Under the pieces are notes generated by a model. It worked only from the letters and a program-made list of their open reading frames with translations, ran no database searches and was not told where the DNA came from. Below, piece after piece: positions 1 to 9,152 of a stretch of DNA of 64,000 bases. This DNA comes from Pannonibacter carbonis. Its GTDB lineage: Bacteria; Pseudomonadota; Alphaproteobacteria; Rhizobiales; Stappiaceae. Each line of letters begins with the position of its first letter. The first letter of the stretch is position 1. Where the stretch lies: positions 1 through 64,000 of the forward strand of contig NZ_PUDR01000008.1 in NCBI RefSeq assembly GCF_003012935.1, read 5' to 3'. Position numbers and translations under genes: made by a program.

Positions 1-61
<61 letters not shown>

Positions 62-253
62 AACTCACAAAAAATCACCATCACACCGATCTAAATTGCA
101 TCGGCAAAAGAACAAAAAAAGAACATAAGACGCGTCGCAGAATCGACCAACCCCAACCATCTCAACGCTACGCGTCTGACAGCCAATGAGAGCGGGCATT
201 TGCCACACAGCTTGGTCCATTGAGTCGCCAACCAGGATGTGCAGCCCTGCGGT

Positions 254-1129
254 TCAGCTGGCGTTGGCGCTCAGCCGGGCGATATCGAAAAAGGCGCTGA
301 CCAGTTTTGCCTGCCGCCGTTCCTGCAGACAGATCAGTGCCTCGTCCATCATCATTTCTTCCTGCGGATACAGGGGGATGCGGACCAGGCGCTGGTCTTC
401 GCCAAATTCGGCGAGCGAGACGAAGCCGACGCCGGCACCGGAGGCGACGATCTCGCGCACGGCCTCGCGGCCTTCCGCCTCGATCACAGGCTTCAGCTCG
501 ACGCCCTCGGCGCGGGCCGCGACCTCCAGCTTCATGCGGGTCTTCGAGCCTCTTTCGCGAAACACCAGCGGCAGTTTCGCCAGTTCGGCGAAGGTCACCT
601 GCTTCGCGCCGGAAAGCGGATGATCCTTGGCGACAAACGCGATGATCGGTGAGGAATTGAGCAATTCGCAGTCGAAGTTCTTCAGCGTCGGCCGCTCGCC
701 CAGCACGCCGATGTCGGCTTCATAGTTGTGCAGGGAGGTGACGACCGTTTCGGTGTTGCCCGCGCGTACCGAGATATGCACGCCGGGATAGCGCTGCCGG
801 AATGCGGCCAGGATATGCAGGAGGTGATGCGCGCTGTCGGCGACAATCCGCAGGTTGCCCGACTGCAGCGCCCGGCTTTCCGACAGGAATTCCAGTGCCT
901 GCTGCTCGCAGTCGAACAGGCGCCGGGTGACCTGAAGCAGCTGTTCTCCGGCGGCCGTCAGCGTCACCTGCTTGCGCATCCGGTTGAACAGCAGCACGTC
1001 ATATTCCTCTTCAAGCTTTCGCACCTGATCGGAAATCGCCGGCTGGGTCAGAAGCAGTTCCTCGGCAGCCCGCGAGAACCCGCCGCAGATCGCGACATAA
1101 TGAAACGCGCGCAGCTGAACGTAGCGCAT
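254..1129 (-). CDS. LysR-family transcriptional regulator, probably of phosphonate genes
   Basis: A 291-residue protein of usual LysR length. Residues about 1-60 form the N-terminal winged helix-turn-helix (YVQLRAFHYVAICGGFSRAA, then LLLTQPAISDQVRKLEEEY). Residues about 90-290 are the periplasmic-binding-like effector domain. The ATG at 1129 is chosen because GAGGGGG lies four bases upstream; a TTG one codon earlier is also open. It is divergent from the Na/Pi-transporter-like gene, with a perfect dyad in the gap. Its place at the edge of an aminoethylphosphonate cluster suggests it senses AEP or an intermediate. LysR regulators of phosphonate genes are known, but the effector here is inference. 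Confidence 0.9.
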   Translation of the reverse strand: MRYVQLRAFHYVAICGGFSRAAEELLLTQPAISDQVRKLEEEYDVLLFNRMRKQVTLTAAGEQLLQVTRRLFDCEQQALEFLSESRALQSGNLRIVADSAHHLLHILAAFRQRYPGVHISVRAGNTETVVTSLHNYEADIGVLGERPTLKNFDCELLNSSPIIAFVAKDHPLSGAKQVTFAELAKLPLVFRERGSKTRMKLEVAARAEGVELKPVIEAEGREAVREIVASGAGVGFVSLAEFGEDQRLVRIPLYPQEEMMMDEALICLQERRQAKLVSAFFDIARLSANAS

Positions 1130-1155
1130 CAAGCCCCCTCAAAACTGATGACAGC

Positions 1156-1175
1156 ATCAAATCTAACGATTTGAT
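1156..1175. promoter_or_regulatory. perfect dyad, candidate LysR operator (site 1)
   Basis: ATCAAATC-TAAC-GATTTGAT is an 8-bp perfect inverted repeat with a 4-base spacer. It lies 26 bp upstream of the lysR start codon and 50 bp upstream of the divergent transporter gene. Size and position fit a LysR-type box that controls both directions. Related GATTTTA/TAAAATC half-sites occur upstream of phnW and of the AEP binding protein. Confidence 0.6.
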
Positions 1176-1225
1176 TTATGGATGGCAACGGCGCTTGTTG
1201 AGAGATCATCATCTGGAGCGCCGCC

Positions 1226-2884
1226 ATGCACCCCTTCCTCATCCTGTTGCATCTCGCCGCTGCCGTCATGCTGCTGCTCTGGGCGGTCAGGATGGTGCGC
1301 ACGGGCATCGAGCGCGCCTATGGGCCGGCGCTACGCAATGCAATGCGCCATGCAAGGGGCGGCGCTCCTGGTATGGCTGCGGCTGGCGTTGTTCTGGCCA
1401 TCGTGCTCCAGAGTGCGACGGCCGTCGGCGTTCTCGCGGTCGGCTTCTGCGCCTCCGGCATCATCGGTGTCGGCACCGGAATTGCGGCGCTCCTCGGTGC
1501 CGATCTTGGCTCCGCCTTGGTGGTCAAGCTTCTGTCGTTCGACCTCAGTGAACTGATCCCGGGTCTGATGCTGGTCGGTGCCACCCTGTTCCTGAAGTTC
1601 GAAAGCCGGCAGGTGCGGCAGATCGGGCGCATCACGCTGGGCATTGCCTTCATCCTCCTGTCGCTGCAGCTGGTGGGGCAGGCAACCGCGCCGCTGAGGC
1701 AGAGCGAGGTGCTGCCACAGATCGCCGGCTATCTGGCGGGCGATCCGCTGACGGCGCTGGCCGTTTCCGCCCTCATTGCCTGGGGTCTGCATTCATCGGT
1801 GGCAACATTGATCCTCTTTGCCAGCTTTGCCGCAAACGGGGTTCTGCCCGTTGAGGCCGCCGCGCCGATGGTGCTCGGTGCGAATGTTGGTGGCGGTCTC
1901 GTTGCGATCTGGCTCACGCGCGGTGCAGCGCTGCCCGCCCGGCGGATCCCGCTTGGCAACCTCATCTTCCGCTGTGTCGCGGCGGCTATCGCATTGGTCG
2001 CGTTGCAGCTGTTTCCATCGCTGCTTGGCGCGCTGGGGGGCAGTCCGGCGGTGCAGCTGGTGAATTTCCATGTTGCGTTCAACCTGTGCCTTGTGGTGGC
2101 CGCGCTGCCGTTCATCCAGCCCATGGAACGGCTGACGGCCCGCCTCAGGCCGGTTCCGGCCCAGGAGATGCAAGAAACGGCCACCTATCGCAGTGCGCTG
2201 GACCGCTCGACAACGGCCCGGCCGGTGCTGGCTCTGGCCAGCGCCCAGCGGGAGCTGTTGCGCATGGGGGAGGCCGTCGAGGCCATGCTGCGGCCGGTCC
2301 TCGACATGCTCGACGCCGGCGATCCGCTCCAGATCGGCCGCCTCAGGGCCATGGATCAGGAGGTCAACCGCCGGCATACGGACATCAAGCTGTTCATCGC
2401 TGATGTGAACCGGGGCAGCCTCAGTGCTGACGAGGCTCGCCGCAGCCTGGAGCTTGCAAGCCTTGCCATCGATTTCGAGGCGATGGGAGACATCATCGCC
2501 AAGAACCTCCTGACCCAGGCCGAGGAAATGTCCCGTCTGCGGCTGCGGTTCTCGCGGGAAGGCTGGGGTGAGATCCAGGCTCTGCATGCGCGCGTGCTGG
2601 TCAACATGCACATGGCGCTGAACGTCCTCGTGTCCTCCGACCTTGAGAGCGCGCGGCAACTGGCTGCGGAAAAATCCGTTCTGCGCCGGATGGAGCGGGA
2701 AAGCCATGACCGGCATCTGGCACGCCTGCGCGCTGGCGCTGCGGAAACGCTCGACACCAGCGACATCCACCTCGAGGTGGTGCGTGCCTTGAAGGAAGTG
2801 AACTCGCTGCTGGTGAAGGTCGCCTATCCCATCCTGTCGGAGCAGGGATACCTGCGTGACACGCGTCTGGTCGAGCACGTCTAA
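1226..2884 (+). CDS. Na/Pi-cotransporter family protein with C-terminal PhoU-like domain
   Basis: A 552-residue inner-membrane protein. The first ~300 residues are hydrophobic and hold the duplicated family signature: QSATA near residue 62 pairs with HSSVA near 189, and GADLGSA near 91 pairs with a later GANVGGG. Residues about 330-540 are hydrophilic and helical, as in the PhoU-like tail of NptA/YjbB proteins. Members move phosphate with sodium, and E. coli YjbB has been linked to phosphate export. Sitting beside genes that release phosphate from AEP, it may be an efflux valve; that direction is inference. The ATG follows a TGGAG ribosome-binding site. It is followed by a gap with operator-like repeats, so phnW probably has its own promoter. 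Confidence 0.85.
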   Translation: MHPFLILLHLAAAVMLLLWAVRMVRTGIERAYGPALRNAMRHARGGAPGMAAAGVVLAIVLQSATAVGVLAVGFCASGIIGVGTGIAALLGADLGSALVVKLLSFDLSELIPGLMLVGATLFLKFESRQVRQIGRITLGIAFILLSLQLVGQATAPLRQSEVLPQIAGYLAGDPLTALAVSALIAWGLHSSVATLILFASFAANGVLPVEAAAPMVLGANVGGGLVAIWLTRGAALPARRIPLGNLIFRCVAAAIALVALQLFPSLLGALGGSPAVQLVNFHVAFNLCLVVAALPFIQPMERLTARLRPVPAQEMQETATYRSALDRSTTARPVLALASAQRELLRMGEAVEAMLRPVLDMLDAGDPLQIGRLRAMDQEVNRRHTDIKLFIADVNRGSLSADEARRSLELASLAIDFEAMGDIIAKNLLTQAEEMSRLRLRFSREGWGEIQALHARVLVNMHMALNVLVSSDLESARQLAAEKSVLRRMERESHDRHLARLRAGAAETLDTSDIHLEVVRALKEVNSLLVKVAYPILSEQGYLRDTRLVEHV

Positions 2885-2927
2885 AACATCGATTTTATCG
2901 ATTATCTGATCTTAAATAACGATTTTA
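2882..2927. promoter_or_regulatory. two GATTTTA repeats upstream of phnW, candidate LysR operator (site 2)
   Basis: An AT-rich stretch starts at the transporter stop codon. TAAAA-CATCGA-TTTTA (2882-2897) is an inverted repeat. TAAAT-AAC-GATTTTA (2913-2927) repeats the half-site on the same face about 30 bp later. The core TAACGATTT is also present in site 1. The location, 60-100 bp upstream of the phnW start codon, fits an activator site for phnWAY. Confidence 0.5.
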
Positions 2928-2987
2928 CAGATGAATTGCTGCGTGTGACGATCAGTCATCGAAGGCCAATCCACAGGGAGGAACGCC

Positions 2988-4175
2988 ATGACCAAAGCCG
3001 AAAACGCATTTCCGGATCCCCAGCTGGGAGAGCCGTTCCTGCTCACGCCGGGCCCGCTGACGACCGCCTTCAGCGTCAAGGAAGCCATGCTTCGCGACTG
3101 GGGCTCCTGGGATGGTGACTTCCGCGCCATGACAAAGTCGCTGTGCGACCAGCTGGTCGAAATGGCCGGGGATACGGCTGGCGACTATGCCTGCGTCCCC
3201 ATGCAGGGCTCGGGCTCTTTCTCGGTCGAGGCGATGCTGGGCACGCTGGTGCCGCGCGACGGCAAGGTGCTGGTGCTTGCCAACGGCGCCTACGGCCTGC
3301 GCGCCGCCGAAACGCTCCGCGTCATGGGCCGTGCCTTCACCCTGATCAACAAGGGCGACTACCTGCCGCCGCGCGGCGACGAGGTGGCCATGGCGCTCGA
3401 CGCCGATCCGGCCATCACCCACGTCATCGCCATCCACTGCGAGACCTCGTCCGGCATTCTCAACCCGGTTGCCGAGATCGCCGCTGCCGTCATCTCGCGG
3501 GGCTGCAAGCTGCTGATCGACTCCATGAGCGCCTTTGGCGCGGTCGAGCTCGATGTCCGCCAGATCCCCTACGAGGCGATGGTGTCCTCGGCCAACAAAT
3601 GCGTTGAAGGCGTGCCGGGCTTCGGGTTCGTCATCGCCCGCAAGTCGGCGCTGGAAGCTGCCAAGGGCAACGCCCACTCGCTCAGCCTCGATGTGGCGGC
3701 GCAGTGGAGCGCGATGGTCAAGACCGGCCAGTGGCGCTTCACCCCGCCGACCCATGTGGTCGCCGCGTTCCTCGAGGCGCTGCGCCTGCATCGTCTGGAA
3801 GGCGGCGTCGCCGGCCGCGGCGCGCGCTACACCCGCAACCGCGACGTGATGGTCGCCGGCATGCGTGCGCTCGGCTTCGAGACCCTGCTCGCCGACCGTT
3901 GGCTGTCGCCGATTATCGTCACCTTCTTCAATCCGGCCCATCCGAACTTCGTCTTCGACCGGTTCTACGGGCTGATGAAGGCCAAGGGCTTCATCATCTA
4001 CCCGGGCAAGCTCACCGTGGTCGACAGCTTCCGCATCGGCTGCATCGGCCGGATGGACGAACACGTCATGCGCCGTGTCGTTGCCGCCGCCGCCGAGGCG
4101 CTCACCGACATGGGCGTCGACAGCGCCGCTCCGCCCGCCGCCGCCATTGCCGAGCGCGCCAAGCTCGCCGCCTGA
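2988..4175 (+). CDS. phnW: 2-aminoethylphosphonate:pyruvate transaminase
   Basis: A 395-residue cytosolic class-V aminotransferase. It transfers the amino group of AEP to pyruvate, giving phosphonoacetaldehyde and alanine. The PGPL motif near residue 21, the cofactor aspartate in LLIDSMSAFG (D178) and the PLP lysine in SSANKC (K204) are all in place. The length matches the family. A strong AGGGAGG site precedes the ATG. It is the first gene of phnW-phnA-phnY. There is no phosphonatase (phnX) next to it; the product is instead handled by PhnY and PhnA, as in the route characterised in Sinorhizobium meliloti. Confidence 0.95.
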   Translation: MTKAENAFPDPQLGEPFLLTPGPLTTAFSVKEAMLRDWGSWDGDFRAMTKSLCDQLVEMAGDTAGDYACVPMQGSGSFSVEAMLGTLVPRDGKVLVLANGAYGLRAAETLRVMGRAFTLINKGDYLPPRGDEVAMALDADPAITHVIAIHCETSSGILNPVAEIAAAVISRGCKLLIDSMSAFGAVELDVRQIPYEAMVSSANKCVEGVPGFGFVIARKSALEAAKGNAHSLSLDVAAQWSAMVKTGQWRFTPPTHVVAAFLEALRLHRLEGGVAGRGARYTRNRDVMVAGMRALGFETLLADRWLSPIIVTFFNPAHPNFVFDRFYGLMKAKGFIIYPGKLTVVDSFRIGCIGRMDEHVMRRVVAAAAEALTDMGVDSAAPPAAAIAERAKLAA

Positions 4176-4204
4176 TCCTGATCCTGCCAATCGAAAGACC
4201 TGCC

Positions 4205-5461
4205 ATGAACGCTCACGCCCGCACGCCCATCGTCGCTAACGACCGCACCTATCCCTGGCCGAAGGTGCCTGCCATCGCTATCTGCCTGGACGGCTGCGAA
4301 CCGACCTATCTGGACGTTGCCATCGCCAAGGGGCTGATGCCGACGCTGAAGCGGATGCGCGAGACCGGCACCGACCGTCTCGCCCATTCGGTGATCCCGT
4401 CCTTCACCAATCCAAACAACCTGTCCATCGCCACCGGCCGCCCGCCCATCGTCCATGGCATCTGCGGCAACTACCTCTACGAGCCGGAGACCGGCAAGGA
4501 AGTGATGATGAACGATGTGCGCTTCCTGCGCGCGCCGACCATCTTCAGCCAGTTCTATGCTGCCGGTGCCCGCGTCGCCGTGGTCACGGCCAAGGACAAG
4601 CTGCGTGCGCTGCTGGGCGCCGGTCTGAAGTTTGATGAAGGCCGGGCCATCTGCTTCTCCTCCGAGAAGTCCGATGCGACGACCATGGCCGAAAATGGCA
4701 TCAACAACGCCAGCGCCTGGCTCGGGCGTCCGGTTCCGGAAGTCTACTCCGCGGACCTGTCCGAGTTCGTCTTTGCTGCCGGTGTCCGCCTGCTGAAGGA
4801 GTGGAAGCCGGACGTGATGTATCTGACCACGACCGACTACGTGCAGCACAAGTACGCCCCGGAAGATGCCGAAGCGCAGAGCTTCTACAAGATGTTCGAC
4901 CGCTACCTCACGGAGCTTGACGCGCTGGGCGCCGCAATCGTCGTCACGGCCGACCACGGCATGAAGCCGAAGCATCTGGCCGATGGCTCACCGGCCGTGA
5001 TCTACGTGCAGGATCTCCTCGACGGCTGGCTCGGCAAGGATGCGGCCCGCGTGATCCTGCCGATCACCGACCCTTACGTCGTGCACCACGGCGCGCTAGG
5101 CTCGTTCGCAACTGCATATCTGCCGGCCGGGGCCGACCGCGCCGATATCATTAGCCGGCTCAAGGCCGTGCCGGGCATGCTGCTGGTGGTGGACAAGGAC
5201 GAGGCCATCCGCCGCTTCGAGCTGCCGGGTGACCGCATCGGCGATCTCGTCATGATCTCCGGCGAGAACATGACGCTGGGCACCAGCGCCCACCGCCATG
5301 ACCTTGCCGCCCTCAACGAGCCGCTGCGCAGCCATGGCGGCCTGACCGAGCAGGAAGTTCCCTTCATCGTCAACCGCGTGATCGATCTGCCGGCCGCCCC
5401 CGTGCTGCGCAATTTCGACGCCTTCTTCTATGCCTGCACGGCGGCGGTGCAGCCATGCTGA
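4205..5461 (+). CDS. phnA: phosphonoacetate hydrolase
   Basis: A 418-residue alkaline-phosphatase-superfamily enzyme that hydrolyses the C-P bond of phosphonoacetate to acetate and phosphate. Visible zinc and nucleophile residues are D29 (CLDG), T68 (PSFTNPNN), D211 and H215 (TTDYVQHKY), and D250/H251 ([10 protein letters not shown]). A late His in RSHGG completes the second metal site. The numbering agrees with what I recall for the S. meliloti enzyme. The reading frame is open further upstream over phnW, but the ATG at 4205 gives the family N-terminus. It begins 29 bases after phnW and its stop overlaps the phnY start (ATGCTGA). Confidence 0.95.
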   Translation: MNAHARTPIVANDRTYPWPKVPAIAICLDGCEPTYLDVAIAKGLMPTLKRMRETGTDRLAHSVIPSFTNPNNLSIATGRPPIVHGICGNYLYEPETGKEVMMNDVRFLRAPTIFSQFYAAGARVAVVTAKDKLRALLGAGLKFDEGRAICFSSEKSDATTMAENGINNASAWLGRPVPEVYSADLSEFVFAAGVRLLKEWKPDVMYLTTTDYVQHKYAPEDAEAQSFYKMFDRYLTELDALGAAIVVTADHGMKPKHLADGSPAVIYVQDLLDGWLGKDAARVILPITDPYVVHHGALGSFATAYLPAGADRADIISRLKAVPGMLLVVDKDEAIRRFELPGDRIGDLVMISGENMTLGTSAHRHDLAALNEPLRSHGGLTEQEVPFIVNRVIDLPAAPVLRNFDAFFYACTAAVQPC

Positions 5462-6912
5462 AGAAAGCTCCCCCGATCGCAATGCGGCACGAGGCGATGC
5501 GGATCGCCGGCCGCAAGGTGGATACGGTGGACCGGGTTCCGGTCCACTATCCCTGGACCAACGAGGTCATCGGTTCGGTGCCGGCCGGCACCGCCGAACA
5601 CGCCCGCGAGGCCTTTGCCATCGCCGCCGCCTACGAACCGCGTCTTACCCGCTACGAGCGGCAGACGATCCTGCTCAACACCGCCCGGATCATTTCCGAG
5701 CGCAAGGCCGAACTGGCGCCGATCATCACGGCGGAGCTTGGCATCTCGCTGGCCGATGCGATGTATGAATGCGGCCGAGCCTATGATGTCTACACGCTTG
5801 CCGGGCAGATGTGCATCCACGACGACGGCGAGATCTTCTCCTGCGACCTGACCCCGCATGGCAAGGCGCGCAAGATCTTCACCACGCGGGAACCGCTGCG
5901 CGCCATTTCGGCCATCACCCCGTTCAACCATCCGCTGAACATGGTGAGCCACAAGATCGCGCCGGCCATCGCCACCAACAACTGCATCGTGGTGAAGCCG
6001 ACCGAGCTGACGCCGTTGACGGCGCTGTGGCTGGCCGATGCGCTCTACGAGGCCGGGCTCCCGCCGCAGATGCTGTCGGTGGTCACCGGCTGGCCGAAGG
6101 ACATCGGCGACGAGATGATCACCAACCCGGACTTCGACCTGATCACCTTCACCGGCGGTGTGCCGGTGGGCAAGATGATCGCAGCGAAGGCGGCCTACAA
6201 GCGCCAAGTTCTGGAGCTTGGCGGCAATGATCCGCTGATCATCTGCAATGATCTTAGCGATGCGGATCAGGCCAGGGCCGCCGACCTCGCCGTTGCCGGC
6301 GCCACCAAAAACTCCGGCCAGCGCTGCACGGCGGTGAAGCGCATTCTGGTCCAGGAAAGTGTCGCCGACCGGTTCGTGCCGATGGTTCTGGAGCGCGCCA
6401 GGGCGCTGCGCTTCGGCGATCCGATGGATCCGGCCACGGAACTGGGCTGCGTCGTGCACGAGCGCGCTGCCGAGGTCTTCGAGGAGCGTGTCTTCAAGGC
6501 CGAGGCCCAAGGCGCGAAGATCCTCTATCACCCCGGCCGCCAGGGCGCGCTGCTGCCGCCCATCGTGGTCGACCATGTCCCGCATGAAAGCGAACTGGTG
6601 ATGGAGGAGACCTTTGGCCCCGTGGTTCCCATCGTCCGGGTGCCGGACAGCGACGTGGAGACCATGCGGATCTCCAACTCGACGCCCTTCGGTCTGTCCT
6701 CCGGTGTCTGCACCAACGACTACCGGCGCATGCAGTCCTACATCCGTGGCCTTGTGGTTGGCACGGTCAATGTCTGGGAGGTTCCAGGATACCGGATCGA
6801 GATGTCCCCGTTCGGCGGCATCAAGGACAGCGGCAACGGCTACAAGGAAGGCGTGATCGAGGCCATGAAAAGCTTCACCAACGTCAAGACCTTCTCCTTG
6901 CCCTGGGCATGA
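5455..6912 (+). CDS. phnY: phosphonoacetaldehyde dehydrogenase
   Basis: A 485-residue NAD-dependent aldehyde dehydrogenase that oxidises phosphonoacetaldehyde to phosphonoacetate. The oxyanion Asn lies in TPFNHP (N158), the general base Glu in LELGGNDP (E254) and the catalytic Cys in [10 protein letters not shown] (C291). All match the aldehyde dehydrogenase plan and the phosphonate-specific PhnY I recall. The ATG overlaps the phnA stop by seven bases, so translation is probably coupled. A strong terminator follows. Family assignment is firm; substrate specificity follows from the phnW and phnA neighbours. Confidence 0.95.
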   Translation: MLKKAPPIAMRHEAMRIAGRKVDTVDRVPVHYPWTNEVIGSVPAGTAEHAREAFAIAAAYEPRLTRYERQTILLNTARIISERKAELAPIITAELGISLADAMYECGRAYDVYTLAGQMCIHDDGEIFSCDLTPHGKARKIFTTREPLRAISAITPFNHPLNMVSHKIAPAIATNNCIVVKPTELTPLTALWLADALYEAGLPPQMLSVVTGWPKDIGDEMITNPDFDLITFTGGVPVGKMIAAKAAYKRQVLELGGNDPLIICNDLSDADQARAADLAVAGATKNSGQRCTAVKRILVQESVADRFVPMVLERARALRFGDPMDPATELGCVVHERAAEVFEERVFKAEAQGAKILYHPGRQGALLPPIVVDHVPHESELVMEETFGPVVPIVRVPDSDVETMRISNSTPFGLSSGVCTNDYRRMQSYIRGLVVGTVNVWEVPGYRIEMSPFGGIKDSGNGYKEGVIEAMKSFTNVKTFSLPWA

Positions 6913-6938
6913 GGCCTCCCCTGACCCATCATTGAACT

Positions 6939-6972
6939 GGAGGCGGGCTGCTGCAGCTCGCCTCCCATTTTT
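6939..6972 (+). terminator. rho-independent terminator of phnWAY
   Basis: An 11-bp stem (6939-6949 with 6955-6965, one G-T wobble) encloses the loop GCTGC. ATTTTT follows. It sits 27 bases after the phnY stop codon. Confidence 0.85.
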
Positions 6973-7018
6973 CCGGGGCTTGGCTGCTTCCGGATCGCAG
7001 GATCAAGGAATTCGGTCG

Positions 7019-7849
7019 ATGGGCCTTGGCGCGTTGGGTCTAGTGCTCCTGGCAGCCCTGCTGCACGCAGGCTGGAATGCGCTGATCAAGGCTGTCGATG
7101 ACAGGGCCGGGGTGCTTGCGGCGGTGTCTGCCGCCCATGCGGTGCTGGGGCTTTGCCTCGTGCTGGTCTCTCCCGTGCCGGCATCGGCAAGCTGGCCGGC
7201 CATCGCCACCTCGGCTCTGTTACATTACATCTACTACGCCTTGCTGTTCCGGGCTTACCGGCTTGGAGACCTCAGCCAGGTCTATCCGATCTCGCGCGGG
7301 CTCGCGCCGGCTGCCGTCGCGTTGGCTGCGGCGGTCCTCATCGGCGAGCAGCTGCCACCGGCCGGCTGGGTCGGGCTTGCCTGTGTCTGTGCCGGAATTG
7401 GCCTTCTTGCCGTTAGGCGCAACCCGTCCTCGCCCGGGGCGATCGGCTTTGCTGTCGCCCTGGGTCTTCTCATCGCCGCCTATTCCGTCGCCGATGGGCT
7501 CGGGGTGCGGCACTCACAGTCCGTGTTCGGATACATGGGCTGGCTGTTCCTGCTCGAGTTTCCCGTGCCGCTCGTCATCGCGCTGAACCGGCGTATGCGG
7601 GGCGGACATTTCAGGCCAAAGGTCATCCTGCTGGGCAGCCTTGGCGGCGTCGCTGCCGTCACGGCGTATGGAATTGTCTTGTACGTCAAGACGATAGCCC
7701 CGCTTGGCGCGGTCTCCGCCGTGCGCGAATCCAGCGTCATCTTTGCTGCCCTCATCGGCATTGTCGCCTTTCGGGAACGCCCGATCCTGGCTCGCCTCTT
7801 TGCCTCGGCCGTTGTTGCGGCCGGCGTTGCAGCATTGGCCATGACATAG
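7019..7849 (+). CDS. EamA/DMT-superfamily membrane transporter
   Basis: A 276-residue membrane protein with about ten hydrophobic helices, the size of DMT-superfamily exporters. The frame is open 29 codons upstream, but the ATG at 7019 has AAGGA upstream and yields a proper first helix (MGLGALGLVLLAALLHAGWN). It lies between the phnWAY terminator and the operator of the AEP importer, in the same direction. I found no clear promoter of its own, so it may depend on readthrough. The substrate is unknown. Its position suggests a metabolite of phosphonate metabolism, which is only a guess. Confidence 0.85.
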   Translation: MGLGALGLVLLAALLHAGWNALIKAVDDRAGVLAAVSAAHAVLGLCLVLVSPVPASASWPAIATSALLHYIYYALLFRAYRLGDLSQVYPISRGLAPAAVALAAAVLIGEQLPPAGWVGLACVCAGIGLLAVRRNPSSPGAIGFAVALGLLIAAYSVADGLGVRHSQSVFGYMGWLFLLEFPVPLVIALNRRMRGGHFRPKVILLGSLGGVAAVTAYGIVLYVKTIAPLGAVSAVRESSVIFAALIGIVAFRERPILARLFASAVVAAGVAALAMT

Positions 7850-7863
7850 CGCAGATTGATCTC

Positions 7864-7902
7864 AGTAAAATCTATGATTGGATAAAATTAATAGATTTTA
7901 CT
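7864..7902. promoter_or_regulatory. 12-bp perfect inverted repeat, candidate LysR operator (site 3)
   Basis: AGTAAAATCTAT (7864-7875) and ATAGATTTTACT (7891-7902) are perfect reverse complements separated by 15 AT-rich bases. The half-sites TAAAATC and GATTTTA match those upstream of phnW. It begins 15 bases after the EamA gene and lies 160 bp before the AEP binding-protein gene. The AT-rich stem and missing T-run argue for an operator over a terminator. Confidence 0.6.
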
Positions 7903-7950
7903 TATTCAACGCTCATTCCCAAAGTCAGTCTTACGGTGAGCTGATCAGAA

Positions 7951-7962
7951 CCCAGTACTGGG
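7951..7962. repeat. 12-bp perfect palindrome in the leader of the AEP importer operon
   Basis: CCCAGTACTGGG is perfectly self-complementary. It lies between the long AT dyad and the binding-protein start. Its role is not known; it could be a second regulator site or lie at the start of the transcript. Confidence 0.4.
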
Positions 7963-8061
7963 ACTTAAAGAAGTCGGCCCCGCTTCCAGCACGCCCTGCG
8001 CGATCAAGGGAAATCGCGTCGAGGCACAGTCGAACGTAGATTTGACCAACGGGGAACCAAC

Positions 8062-9078
8062 ATGTTCGGAAAGACCCTCCTCTTTTCTGCCGCTCTTCTG
8101 GCGGCTGGCTCAATGTCCGCCGTCGCGGAGACGGAACTGACCGTCTACACCGCTTTCGAAGCAGAATTTCTTGACCGTTATGCTGCTGCTTTCAACAAGG
8201 ATCACCCGGACATCAAGATCAACTGGGTGCGCGACTCCACCGGCGTCGTCACGGCCAAACTGCTGGCGGAAAAGAACAACCCCAAGGCGGATGTTGTCTG
8301 GAGTTTGGCTGCATCCTCTCTGCTGATGCTCAAGGCCGAAGGCATGCTCGAGCCCTACGCGCCGAAGGGCATCGAGGCGCTTGATCCGCGCTACGTCGAC
8401 AGCGACACCCCGCCAAGCTGGGTCGGTCTGGACGCGTGGCTGGGCGCCATCTGCTACAACACCGTGGAAGGCAAGAAGCGCGGCGTGCCGCAGCCCACGA
8501 GCTGGGCCGATCTGACCAAGCCGGAATACGCCGGGCATGTCGTTATGCCAAACCCTGCCTCGTCCGGCACAGGCTTCCTGGACGTTTCAGCCTGGCTGCA
8601 GATGTTCGGCGGTGATGGCTGGGACTACATGGACAAGCTCCATGCCAACATTGCGTCCTACACCCATTCGGGTTCCAAGCCCTGCAAGATGGCGGCATCC
8701 GGCGAGACCGTTGTCGGAGTTTCCTTTGCGTTCCGCGGTGCGAAATCCAAGACCGACGGCGCGCCAATCGAGGTGATCATTCCCTCGGAGGGCACCGGCT
8801 GGGATCTGGAAGCCGCTGCAATCATTGCAGGAACGCCAAATCTTGATGCTGCCAAGACACTGATGGATTGGTCAATCAGCCTTGCAGCGATGGAACAATA
8901 CAACGTTGGCTATGCGGTCCTCGCAATCCCGGGCGTTGCCAAGCCGGTGCCGAACTATCCGGCCGATGCTGAAGCCAAGATGATCCGCAATGACTTCGAA
9001 TGGGCCGCGACGAACCGCAAGTCCATCCTCGAGGAATGGTCGAAGCGCTACGACACCAAGAGCGAACCGAAGTCTTGA
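8062..9078 (+). CDS. 2-aminoethylphosphonate ABC transporter, periplasmic substrate-binding protein
   Basis: A 338-residue protein with a clear signal peptide (MFGKTLLFSAALLAAGSMSAVAE). The mature sequence is of the iron/putrescine/phosphonate binding-protein fold: ELTVYTAFEAEFLDRYAAAF near the start, SSLLMLKAEGMLEPY, and NPASSGTGFLDV mid-protein. Together with the following ATPase and fused permease and the nearby phnWAY genes, this is the AEP-type importer known as PhnS-PhnT-PhnU. It would bind AEP in the periplasm. Specificity is inferred from context and overall resemblance. Confidence 0.9.
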   Translation: MFGKTLLFSAALLAAGSMSAVAETELTVYTAFEAEFLDRYAAAFNKDHPDIKINWVRDSTGVVTAKLLAEKNNPKADVVWSLAASSLLMLKAEGMLEPYAPKGIEALDPRYVDSDTPPSWVGLDAWLGAICYNTVEGKKRGVPQPTSWADLTKPEYAGHVVMPNPASSGTGFLDVSAWLQMFGGDGWDYMDKLHANIASYTHSGSKPCKMAASGETVVGVSFAFRGAKSKTDGAPIEVIIPSEGTGWDLEAAAIIAGTPNLDAAKTLMDWSISLAAMEQYNVGYAVLAIPGVAKPVPNYPADAEAKMIRNDFEWAATNRKSILEEWSKRYDTKSEPKS

Positions 9079-9087
9079 TCTGATCTC

Positions 9088-9113
9088 CCGAGGGGTGCTG
9101 CTGCGCCCCTCGG
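9088..9113 (+). other. intercistronic hairpin after the binding-protein gene
   Basis: CCGAGGGG (9088-9095) and CCCCTCGG (9106-9113) form a perfect 8-bp stem around a 10-base loop. There is no T-run. Such stems after binding-protein genes commonly stabilise the upstream message, giving more binding protein than ATPase or permease. Confidence 0.6.
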
Positions 9114-9152
9114 TCTGCCGCCAGCCGACATCAGCCGTCCGGAGTGAGCGCC

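Noticed and set aside
2952-4190. A 412-codon minus-strand open frame opposite phnW
   Set aside because: The composition (Gly, Ala, Arg, His) is that of an antisense shadow, and the plus-strand gene has complete catalytic motifs.
7864-7902. Terminator of the EamA gene
   Set aside because: The stem is AT-rich with a 15-base loop and no T-run beyond it, while its half-sites match those before phnW, so an operator is the better reading.
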